Below are positions 8,845 to 14,449 of a DNA stretch of 18,335 nucleotides, piece by piece. The notes under the pieces were generated by a model. That model was not told the origin of the DNA, did not search any database, and saw only the letters and a list, made by a program, of their open reading frames with translations. Numbering within the stretch: the stretch's first letter is position 1; the number at the start of each line of letters is the position of its first letter. The position numbers and the translations under genes were made by a program. Source of the DNA: Deinococcus sp. (lineage in GTDB: Bacteria; Deinococcota; Deinococci; Deinococcales; Deinococcaceae); the NCBI RefSeq assembly GCF_025362455.1, contig NZ_JANYGJ010000251.1, positions 1 to 18,335 on the forward strand, read 5' to 3'.

Positions 8845-9939
8845 TCAGTCGCTGGTGTTCCCGGCCTGGTCAGTGGGCGCCTCGGTGCCGACACTGGGTG
8901 CAACACTGGCCGCAACACTCGACGTAACATTGGCTGCGGCGCTCAGGGCCAGACCGTAGGCGTCATTCTTACGCAAACCCGCGCCCTGCAACAAGGTCCG
9001 GACCTCGCGCACGTCATGGCCCTGCCTAGTCCACCCCTCGGCCATCTGGGGGTAATCCGGGGCGCTCTGACCGGGCAGCAGCCCTCCCAGCGGGCGCCCA
9101 GCCACCACCACCACCACCTCACCGCGCACCGTGCCCGCAAAATAGTCGGCCAGCTCGCTCAGGGGGCCGCGCCGGGTTTCCTCGAAGCGTTTGCTCAGTT
9201 CCCGCGACACCGAGGCTCTGCGCTCCGGGCCGCAGGTGGCGATCAGGTCTTGCAAGGTGGCGTGCAGGCGGTGCGGGCTCTCGTAGAGCAGGCTGGTCTC
9301 CGTTCTGGTCGCCACCGCGTCCAGGCGCTCTTTGCGCTCGCGGCCTGAGCGGGGCAAAAAGCCCTCGAAGGTGAAGCGGGCGCTGTCCAGGCCGGACAAA
9401 ACGAGCGCCGGAACAAAAGCCGTGGCGCCCGGCAGGGCTTCCACCCGGCCTCCCAGACTCAGGGCGGCGGCCACCAGCTCGCTGCCGGGGTCGCTGACGC
9501 CGGGGCTGCCCGCATCCGAGACGTAGGCCAGCCGGGGGTAGCGCGAGAGCACTTGCGGCGCGCGCGACATGGTGTGCGCGTCGAGCCGCACCAGGGGCCG
9601 CGCAATGCCCAGGTGGGCCAGCAATGCGCCGCTGCGGCGGGTGTCCTCGCAGGCCACCGCGTCGGCGCCGCGCAGCACCTCGATGGCCCGCAGGGTGATG
9701 TCGCCCAGGTTACCTACCGGCGTCGGCACCAGCCAGACGCGGACGCCGGAATGGTCGGTTTCTGGCGTTTCGCCTGCGCCCATCTCGACTGCGCCCATCT
9801 CAACTGCGCCCATCTCGACTGCGCCAATCTCAACTGGGCCGGAGTCGTCCTGCCAGTCGAGGTCTTCGGTCAAGTCATGTTCGGATAACTGGGCTTCCAG
9901 CGCTTCGTGTTCCGGTACGTCCAGCCCAGACCTGTCCAA
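8845..9939 (-). CDS. rsmI: 16S rRNA (cytidine1402-2'-O)-methyltransferase RsmI
   Basis: RsmI methylates the 2'-OH of C1402 in 16S rRNA using S-adenosylmethionine and tunes decoding at the P site. The tetrapyrrole-methylase-type fold is evident from WLVPTPVGNLGDITLRA (69-85), ACEDTRRS (96-103), YVSDAGSPGVSDPG (139-152) and VVVVVAGRP in the C-terminal half. The family usually begins a few residues before VPTPVGNLGD; here the frame extends about 65 residues further to a TTG (9939) placed one base after the stop of the upstream gene. That extension is acidic and includes a GAVEM pentapeptide repeat. Internal ATGs at residues 43, 48 or 53 are alternative starts; none has a clear ribosome site. The C-terminal tail is Ala/Ser/Thr-rich. 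Function is sure, the start is not. Confidence 0.93.
   Translation of the reverse strand: MDRSGLDVPEHEALEAQLSEHDLTEDLDWQDDSGPVEIGAVEMGAVEMGAVEMGAGETPETDHSGVRVWLVPTPVGNLGDITLRAIEVLRGADAVACEDTRRSGALLAHLGIARPLVRLDAHTMSRAPQVLSRYPRLAYVSDAGSPGVSDPGSELVAAALSLGGRVEALPGATAFVPALVLSGLDSARFTFEGFLPRSGRERKERLDAVATRTETSLLYESPHRLHATLQDLIATCGPERRASVSRELSKRFEETRRGPLSELADYFAGTVRGEVVVVVAGRPLGGLLPGQSAPDYPQMAEGWTRQGHDVREVRTLLQGAGLRKNDAYGLALSAAANVTSSVAASVAPSVGTEAPTDQAGNTSD
9775..9834. repeat. Four 15-bp tandem repeats in the rsmI 5' region
   Basis: Units TGCGCCCATCTCGAC and TGCGCCCATCTCAAC alternate, and the fourth has CAA for CCA. On the minus strand they encode GAVEM repeats in rsmI; on the plus strand one frame reads AHLDC/AHLNC, like the A(D/N)Lxx consensus of pentapeptide-repeat proteins, though no real gene is supported there. 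Confidence 0.9.
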
Positions 9940-9940
9940 T

Positions 9941-10234
9941 TCAGACCAGCTCTGGAAGGTGACGTTCCAGATCGGCCCGTCTCAGATCGGCCTGCTCCGG
10001 GTCGGCCCGGTTCGGATCAACCCGTATCAAATCGGCGCTGACCCGCTCGATGCTCAGCCCCGGCATGGGCCGCAGCTTGACGCGGATCTTCTTGGGGCGG
10101 TTGAGTGCGCTGCTGATTCTGGCCCGCAGCAACTCGCCCTCGCCCACCGTCACGGTCACGACGGTGCCTTCCGGCAGGCGTGCGCCGATCAGCACCACCA
10201 CTCCATTTTCCACCACGCCCTTGTACGCCCTCAT
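9941..10234 (-). CDS. Small hypothetical protein, AF2212/DUF104 antitoxin-like N-terminus
   Basis: I start this 97-aa protein at ATG 10234, not at the longer frame to 10387, because TACAGT ends exactly 6 nt upstream and the similarity begins at this Met. Residues 3-30 (AYKGVVENGVVVLIGARL, then PEGTVVTVTV) follow the AxxxGVxENGVxxxxxxxxLPEGTxVxV pattern of DUF104/AF2212-like small beta proteins, some of which are antitoxins. A basic middle (NRPKKIRVKLRP) and a pentapeptide-like tail (SADLI, RVDPN, RADPE, QADLR, RADLE) follow. No PIN-domain toxin is adjacent; instead rsmI starts one base after its stop. The role in this operon is unknown; an RNA- or nucleic-acid-binding helper is possible. Confidence 0.65.
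   Translation of the reverse strand: MRAYKGVVENGVVVLIGARLPEGTVVTVTVGEGELLRARISSALNRPKKIRVKLRPMPGLSIERVSADLIRVDPNRADPEQADLRRADLERHLPELV
9968..10042. repeat. Five degenerate 15-bp tandem repeats at the 3' end of the antitoxin-like gene
   Basis: Units such as CAGATCGGCCCGTCT, CAGATCGGCCTGCTC and CGGGTCGGCCCGGTT share the core ATCGGCC. They encode five successive pentapeptides on the minus strand (SADLI RVDPN RADPE QADLR, then RADLE). Confidence 0.8.
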
Positions 10235-10240
10235 CCCCCT

Positions 10241-10246
10241 ACTGTA
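10241..10246 (-). promoter_or_regulatory. -10 element of a leaderless promoter before the antitoxin-like gene
   Basis: TACAGT (minus strand, 10246-10241) matches TANNNT and is followed by AGGGGG and then ATG. The purine run touches the ATG directly, so it cannot serve as a normal Shine-Dalgarno site. This would allow the antitoxin-like gene, rsmI and pfkA to be transcribed separately from the genes upstream. Confidence 0.5.
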
Positions 10247-10340
10247 CGGCGCGGCGCCCGGCAGCGTTGCCACGTCCACACCTTTAAGGCAAATCTTAAG
10301 GAGCTTGAAGGTGCTCTCATGTGAAGCGCCGCCCCTCTGC

Positions 10341-10757
10341 TCACCCCTCGCCCCGGCGGCGGCGTTCGGCTCTGGCCAGCGCTTCACGCAGGGCCATCAG
10401 CTCCGTTTCGCGCGCACCGCCGAGCTGGGCGTAGCGGTCAATCGTCTCGGCGGCCTCGCGGCGGCGGCCCATTCTCAGCAGCATGGCCGCCAGGTGCTCG
10501 CCGTGAACGTAGTAGGCACGCGGCGAATCGGGCTCGGCGGCCACCTGGGCACGCGCCGCGTCGAGTCGGGCAGTAGAGCGGCGAAAACGCGCCACCTGAA
10601 AACGGATCAGCGACGTGGCCATGAAAAAGGTGACCAGCGCCAGCAGCGTCGCGGCGCTCAGCGACCGGGGCACGCCGTACTGACTGCCCACCCGCACCAC
10701 CAGCGGGAAGAAGAAGGCCAGCAGCGCCACCACCGCCAGCGAGGCGGCGTAGTTCAA
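10341..10757 (-). CDS. Two-helix membrane protein with TPR-like cytoplasmic tail
   Basis: The family is not recognised. With TTG at 10757 the product is 138 aa. Two hydrophobic segments are visible (SLAVVALLAFFFPLVVRV near 6-23 and SLSAATLLALVTFFMATSLI near 33-52), followed by a helical, Arg/Ala-rich tail with a tetratricopeptide-like unit (AYYVHGEHLAAMLLRMGRRR, then EAAETIDRYAQLGG). The longer frame upstream lacks ATG or GTG starts and overlaps the previous gene heavily, so TTG is preferred. That TTG overlaps the stop of a 27-aa ORF in TTGA, and that ORF in turn starts on the stop of the hydrolase gene, which suggests coupled translation. Function is unknown; the context hints at an envelope role. 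Confidence 0.6.
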   Translation of the reverse strand: MNYAASLAVVALLAFFFPLVVRVGSQYGVPRSLSAATLLALVTFFMATSLIRFQVARFRRSTARLDAARAQVAAEPDSPRAYYVHGEHLAAMLLRMGRRREAAETIDRYAQLGGARETELMALREALARAERRRRGEG

Positions 10758-10837
10758 GGCCGGACCAGAGCAGCAGGGGGCGTGAAGCTCAGCCGAATTA
10801 AGCTCAGCCGAATTAAGCTCAGACGGGTGGGGCTCAT
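10754..10837 (-). CDS. 27-aa ORF bridging two genes by stop-start overlaps
   Basis: ATG at 10837 overlaps the TGA of the hydrolase gene (ATGA), and its own TGA overlaps the TTG start of the membrane-protein gene (TTGA). The peptide begins MSPTRLSLIRLSLIRLS, built from 15-bp repeats that give LSLIR twice, and ends PAALVRP. It could simply relay ribosomes, or it may be chance within the repeat. No independent Shine-Dalgarno sequence is seen. Confidence 0.35.
   Translation of the reverse strand: MSPTRLSLIRLSLIRLSFTPPAALVRP
10786..10830. repeat. 15-bp tandem repeat, two perfect copies and one partial
   Basis: AGCTCAGCCGAATTA occurs perfectly at 10786-10800 and 10801-10815 and starts a third time at 10816. 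It lies between the hydrolase and membrane-protein genes and within the 27-aa ORF. Confidence 0.9.
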
Positions 10838-11697
10838 CTGGACAGTGTAGCGGGCGGGGAGGTGACTGCCAGGCCCCTGACCTCACTCGCCGCGCCCCAG
10901 CCACCTCGAAGTTGCGCCAGCGTGACCACCTGCCGGGGAGAATCCCAGCCCTGCGAGGGCTTGTGGAGGACATAATCAGCGCCCAGCACGGCGGCGGCGT
11001 GGTCGACCTGGCCCGTTGCGCTGCGCCAGATCAGCACGCTGCCCGGCGCGGGCTCCGGTGTGGGTCGGGTGTATTCCAAAAGCCAGGCTTCGAAGGGCTC
11101 ACGTTGCATCCAGACGTTCTCGGCGCCGCTTACCCCAGCCGCCGCCATCACCGTGCCGAAGCAGTTGGGGCCGCTGCCGGGCACAAAGGTTCCGGCCAGT
11201 TCGCGGGCGCGGGGCAGTATGGACAAAACGGTGTTCCAGAGGCTTTCGGGCACCTCGGCGTGCAGGCAGGGCAGCCGGTCCCGTGCCAGGACTCGGCCCA
11301 GAATCTCCGGCTCGCGGCCAGCCAGCACAGAGGGCCACCAGACGAACCGCTCGCCGCCCGACTGACCGGCCACCTCCGGCAGCAGGTCGCGCCACTCGCC
11401 CACCGGCTCCACCGCGCCGCGCCGATGCTCACGCTGGATGGACAGGAGTTCGGCACGCTGAGCGGGAGTGAGTCTCAGATAGTCCGCCTCGTTCAGCAGC
11501 GCGGCCTGATCTGGCCCCACGTTCCAGAGCTGGAAGGTGTCGCGCTCCTCCGGAGAAGGGTCGGGCGTGGTGAGCGTCAACCCAAATGGGCGGGCCTGCT
11601 CCGGCGTCAGAAAAAACGGCTGGCGTGCCGGGGCGAGATAACGGCTCCAGCGCTGAAGCTGCGCGTGTGAGACAGGAATATTGAGAATGGAATGCAT
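10834..11697 (-). CDS. Putative NlpC/P60-superfamily (papain-like) cysteine hydrolase
   Basis: The start is set at ATG 11697 (MHSILNIPVSHAQLQRW); the frame further upstream reads through an IS5 remnant and is not native. The 287-aa product has GPNCFGTVMAAAG with Cys179 at the start of a helix, then GSVLIWRSATGQVDHAAAVLG with His233, and LHKPSQG with His245. This Cys...His...polar order and the strand pattern after the His are those of NlpC/P60-type peptidoglycan amidases and peptidases. The N-terminal ~170 residues have no recognised domain and no signal peptide, so a cytoplasmic or non-classical location, or a non-wall substrate, is possible. GGAG lies 8 bases before the ATG. It heads a string of minus-strand genes. 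Confidence 0.65.
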   Translation of the reverse strand: MHSILNIPVSHAQLQRWSRYLAPARQPFFLTPEQARPFGLTLTTPDPSPEERDTFQLWNVGPDQAALLNEADYLRLTPAQRAELLSIQREHRRGAVEPVGEWRDLLPEVAGQSGGERFVWWPSVLAGREPEILGRVLARDRLPCLHAEVPESLWNTVLSILPRARELAGTFVPGSGPNCFGTVMAAAGVSGAENVWMQREPFEAWLLEYTRPTPEPAPGSVLIWRSATGQVDHAAAVLGADYVLHKPSQGWDSPRQVVTLAQLRGGWGAASEVRGLAVTSPPATLSR

Positions 11698-11789
11698 AAA
11701 GTTGACTCCGAAAGCATACCGCGCTATATTCTTGTCATCACCGCCGAGCAAGGCGGATTTTTTATGGCGATTTTTCGGCTGCGGCGCCG

Positions 11790-12199
11790 TCAGAATTTCG
11801 GGAAGCAGATCATATTCACGATTGAGGCGACGATCAGACGAAATCCAGCAAACGAAATCCAGCAAACGAAATCCAGGCGAAACTGCGTTCAGCGATCCAA
11901 CGCTTCTTGACCACGATAAACCCACGATGACCTTTTAATGTCTTGATCTGCGCCTCTGACAGCTCCTGCGCCTCTGGGAGCGAGTAGCCACGCACGTTCG
12001 CATCGGGGCGCTGCACGATTTCCACCGTGTAGTTGAGTGTGGTCTTGACCCAACCCTCCCATTTTCCTCGGTAACCACCATCCGCGAAGAGATGAAGGAT
12101 CAGTGCTGGATGACGCTGGTTCAACTCCGTCAGCATCATTTTTCTGCCACTGCCGAAAATAGTCGTACACCGTTTGGCAGCATGGGTAATCGGCGGGGA
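11790..12199 (-). pseudogene. Decayed IS5-family transposase remnant
   Basis: In transcription order the remnant reads PADYPCCQTVYDYFRQWQK (a conserved IS5-family N-terminal block), then, after a frame change and internal deletion, LTELNQRHPALILHLFADGG and YRGKWEGW (second DDE Asp block), GFIVVKKRWIAERSFAWI (catalytic Glu block) and RRLNREYDLLPE. The region holding the first catalytic Asp is missing. The last two blocks are in different frames because a 14-bp unit is present three times at 11834-11875; removing two copies restores FAWISSDRRLNREY. The N-terminal end is cut by the ISAs1-type element at 12200. The left boundary is approximate. The region now supplies the upstream DNA of the cysteine-hydrolase gene. 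Confidence 0.85.
11834..11875. repeat. Three 14-bp tandem repeats that shift the IS5 transposase frame
   Basis: GCAAACGAAATCCA is perfect at 11848-11861 and 11862-11875 and 12/14 identical at 11834-11847. Two extra units add 28 bp, which shifts the frame exactly as observed in the transposase remnant. Confidence 0.9.
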
Positions 12200-12221
12200 C
12201 AGGCTTTTATCTCAACCCAGT
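12200..12221 (+). repeat. Left terminal inverted repeat of the ISAs1-type element
   Basis: The sequence starts CAGGCTTTTATCTCAACCCA; its first 14 bases are identical to the reverse complement of the right end. The transposase stop codon falls inside it (12212-12214). Confidence 0.85.
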
Positions 12222-13302
12222 GCAAAGTCGAGACCCAGAAGTCGGAGAGCGGTGAGCGGATTGAGACGGAGCTGACGGACGAAGGCGGTGAGCTGGCGCG
12301 TTTTGGCGTGCAGAAGGGGGAGGAGCATCCCGTGGAGCACGGCTCGGCCTTGAGCACCGCGACGGGTGCGGGAGTGGTCCTCGTGGAAGAGGGTGTCGCG
12401 TCGATGGTGACTGCGATTCTCGATGCCCCAGTGGGTGCGCCAGAGGGTCTCGGCGTGCTGCTCACGGCATAGCGCACCTCCCTGCTGTGACGCCCAGCCT
12501 AGTGCTCGACGAGGTGTTCACGCTTTATCAGTGTTTTGGCGTCTGGAAGCGTAGTGAGCAGGTCTTGGGGGAGACCTGGCTGGGTGCTGGTCAAGCGCTG
12601 CCAGGTCTCCCCACTGCGGCGTTCCTCGTCATGAACGACACTGGTGGGCGGATAGGAAAACGCGATCTGCGCCCACGCTTTGAGCGCTCTGGTGTTGTTT
12701 TTGAGTGGGACGAGATACTGTCCACCGTGTCCAATGATGCGGTTGGTCAGCCCCTGTTCGGTGTGGGCGGCATCCAGGGTCAGCAGCCAGTGCGACCCGA
12801 AGATGTGCTGGATGGTGTCCAACAGGCCATCCAGTACACATGCCTCGTGTCGCCCACCTTGAGCGGCTCGCGCGACGGTCAATGCCAACTCATGGAAAAA
12901 CACCGAGACGAACGACAGGGCGGCTTCGCCCTGTCGGGCGCTGCCCTTGAGCACTGTGCCATCCGCCGACAAACACGCCAGCTTCGAGCAGTCCACCTCC
13001 GGGGAGCGGACCTTGACCCAAGCGATCAAGGCGGCGTGCAGGGCGTCCAGATGCAGATCGAGCTGCCAGGAGAAGCGGTACAGCGTGGCTTGACTGGGGA
13101 TCGAGCCCAGCAAAAGGTGCTGTGTCAGCACCTTTCGCTGCCCCGTGAGCCACTGCAAAAGAGCCGGAATGTTCTCCGGCCCACTCAGCGTTCCGACGAG
13201 AATGAGCGTCCAGTACGTCTCCCAGGAATACGTGATACGTTTGGGGTCGCGCCAGTCGGGAATTTGCGTTAAAAAAGGAAGCGGGCTGATAGGGGTGCGC
13301 AC
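12212..13302 (-). pseudogene. ISAs1-family transposase, amber stop plus frameshift
   Basis: The intact N-terminal frame (GTG 13302 to TAG 12499, 267 codons) has the ISAs1 layout: IPDWRDPKRITYSWETYW at the start, SADGTVLKGSARQGEA with the first catalytic Asp, LLTLDAAHTEQGLTNRI with the second, and HGGQYLVPLKNNTRALKAW. After the stop the same frame continues REVRYAVSSTPR, and the last block is in another frame: ETLWRTHWGIENRSHHRRDT with the catalytic Glu, then FHEDHSRTR, ending at 12212 in the left inverted repeat. So the gene has an in-frame stop at 12501-12499 and a frame change around 12450-12470. Active transposase is unlikely. The exact start is uncertain, since the frame stays open upstream. 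Confidence 0.85.
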
Positions 13303-13340
13303 ACACCATCTATCGCCCCTTTTCCCACTTCGTCCACCTT

Positions 13341-13372
13341 TGTACTCAGTGGAGATTGTACTCAGTGGAGAT
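13341..13372. repeat. Perfect 16-bp tandem duplication at the right end of the insertion sequence
   Basis: TGTACTCAGTGGAGAT is present at 13341-13356 and 13357-13372. The second copy overlaps the terminal inverted repeat, so the duplication arose inside the element. Confidence 0.92.
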
Positions 13373-13381
13373 AAAAGCCTG
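13360..13381 (-). repeat. Right terminal inverted repeat of the ISAs1-type element
   Basis: Read on the minus strand it starts CAGGCTTTTATCTCCACTGA and matches the left end at 19 of 22 positions. Confidence 0.85.
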
Positions 13382-13434
13382 GGTTTTTAATGTCACCTTC
13401 CTGAAGCGGTACACATTACCGCCCACCCAGCGCC

Positions 13435-13440
13435 TATCCT
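13435..13440 (+). promoter_or_regulatory. -10 element of a leaderless promoter before the serine hydrolase gene
   Basis: TATCCT (TANNNT) ends 7 nt before ATG 13448. No Shine-Dalgarno sequence or clear -35 is seen. The promoter lies in the 66 bp between the insertion sequence end and the gene. Confidence 0.45.
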
Positions 13441-13447
13441 GCTGTCC

Positions 13448-14440
13448 ATGTGGCGACCGGACCCAGCCCAGACAGTGGCCCGGCAGCTTGGGACGCATTT
13501 CCCCGATCTGGACGCCCGCGCCGTGGAAACCGGCCTGCGCCGAACCCTGCGGCCCGGCGGCGTGGTCGCCCTGTCCCAGAACGGCGTCCAGACAGTATTG
13601 ACGCGGCGCCAGGAGGCGGGCGACAGCTTCGAGATCGCCAGCGTGACCAAACCGTTCACGGCGGCGCTGGCGCTGGCCCTGGCCGCTCAGGGCCGCATCG
13701 AGCTGGATAGGCCACTGTCAAAGCAGTTCACGCGCTTCCGGGGCTATCCGGCGAGCGTCACCGCCCGCGCCCTGCTGACCCACACGGCGGGCCTGCCGGT
13801 GCATCCGCTGCGGGGCGGGCTGGGCATGGTGCAGAATTTTCACGATCCGTATGGCCGCCTGAACGCCGACGCCGTACTGGCCTCCGGGCGGCGCTGGGCC
13901 TGGTGGGGGCGCAATCTGGCCGGGCGGCTGGGCTATTCCAACTTCGGCTACGGGCTGCTGGCCCTGGCCTGCGCCGAAGCGGCGGGCGAAGCCTATCCGG
14001 ACGCCCTGCGCCGCCACGTGCTCGGCCCGCTGGAGCTGCTCCAGACCGACTTTACGCCGCGCACCCGGCTGGCGACGCCGCACGGATTGCTCGGTTCGGC
14101 CCGCACCAGCGGCTTCGGAGGCCTGGTCGGGGCGGGCGGACTGCATAGCACCGCCCACGACCTGCTGCGCTTCGCGGCGGCGCATCTGGAGGGGCAGCTA
14201 CGCGGCTGGGAGACGTTCACGCGCCCAGCAGGCAGCCCACCTAATCTGGTCGGCGTGGCGGACGGATGGTTCGTGGCCCGCATGTCCAGGCGGCTGGTCT
14301 GGTGGCATGACGGCACGGCACGCGGCACACGCGCGGCCCTGGGATTTTGCCCCGAAACGGGCCGGGCGGCGGTGGTCCTGGTCAGCAGCGGCCCGGCAGG
14401 GGGTCAGGCGCCGGGCAAGCTGCTCTCGGAACTGCTGTGA
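13448..14440 (+). CDS. Beta-lactamase-fold serine hydrolase (class C / penicillin-binding-like)
   Basis: The 330-aa protein has all three active-site motifs of the serine beta-lactamase-like superfamily: SVTK (65-68, nucleophile Ser65 and Lys68) after FEIA, YSN (163-165) in LGYSNFGYGLLALA, and HDG (287-289) in WWHDGTARG in place of the KTG box. LLTHTAGLP (110-118) is the usual strand-helix signature. Such proteins are esterases, D-amino-acid peptidases or beta-lactamase relatives; antibiotic hydrolysis cannot be inferred. There is no signal peptide after ATG 13448, so the enzyme is probably cytoplasmic. The start follows a TANNNT box directly, consistent with a leaderless message. It converges with the penicillin-binding protein gene, with 9 bp between the stops. 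Confidence 0.85.
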   Translation: MWRPDPAQTVARQLGTHFPDLDARAVETGLRRTLRPGGVVALSQNGVQTVLTRRQEAGDSFEIASVTKPFTAALALALAAQGRIELDRPLSKQFTRFRGYPASVTARALLTHTAGLPVHPLRGGLGMVQNFHDPYGRLNADAVLASGRRWAWWGRNLAGRLGYSNFGYGLLALACAEAAGEAYPDALRRHVLGPLELLQTDFTPRTRLATPHGLLGSARTSGFGGLVGAGGLHSTAHDLLRFAAAHLEGQLRGWETFTRPAGSPPNLVGVADGWFVARMSRRLVWWHDGTARGTRAALGFCPETGRAAVVLVSSGPAGGQAPGKLLSELL

Positions 14441-14449
14441 GGATGGGCG

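Larger units (their letters stand above)
12200..13381 (-). mobile_element. ISAs1-type insertion sequence, 1182 bp, inactivated
   Basis: The element is bounded by inverted repeats beginning CAGGCTTTTATCTC: 12200-12221 on the left and 13360-13381 on the right, identical at 19 of 22 positions. It contains one minus-strand transposase gene with a stop and a frameshift. It abuts an IS5-type transposase remnant on the left. The flanks (TCGGCGGGGA on the left, GGTTTTTAAT on the right) show no target-site duplication, although this family normally makes 8-10 bp ones, so a deletion or recombination removed the original right flank, including the N-terminal half of the IS5 gene. Confidence 0.85.

Noticed and set aside
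9775..9834. Plus-strand pentapeptide-repeat protein (AHLDC repeats)
   Set aside because: Only four units, inside the rsmI coding region, with no start, ribosome site or codon support; treated as a DNA repeat.
9775..10042. CRISPR array
   Set aside because: The 15-bp units are directly adjacent without spacers.
10834..11925. 363-aa version of the cysteine hydrolase
   Set aside because: The first 76 codons read IS5 transposase debris (RRLNREYDLLPE) out of a repeat-shifted frame; ATG 11697 with GGAG upstream is the native start.
12136..12477. 113-codon frame in the insertion sequence
   Set aside because: Mostly out-of-frame reading of the transposase C-terminus; only its first residues (RYAVSSTPR) belong to the protein before the frameshift.
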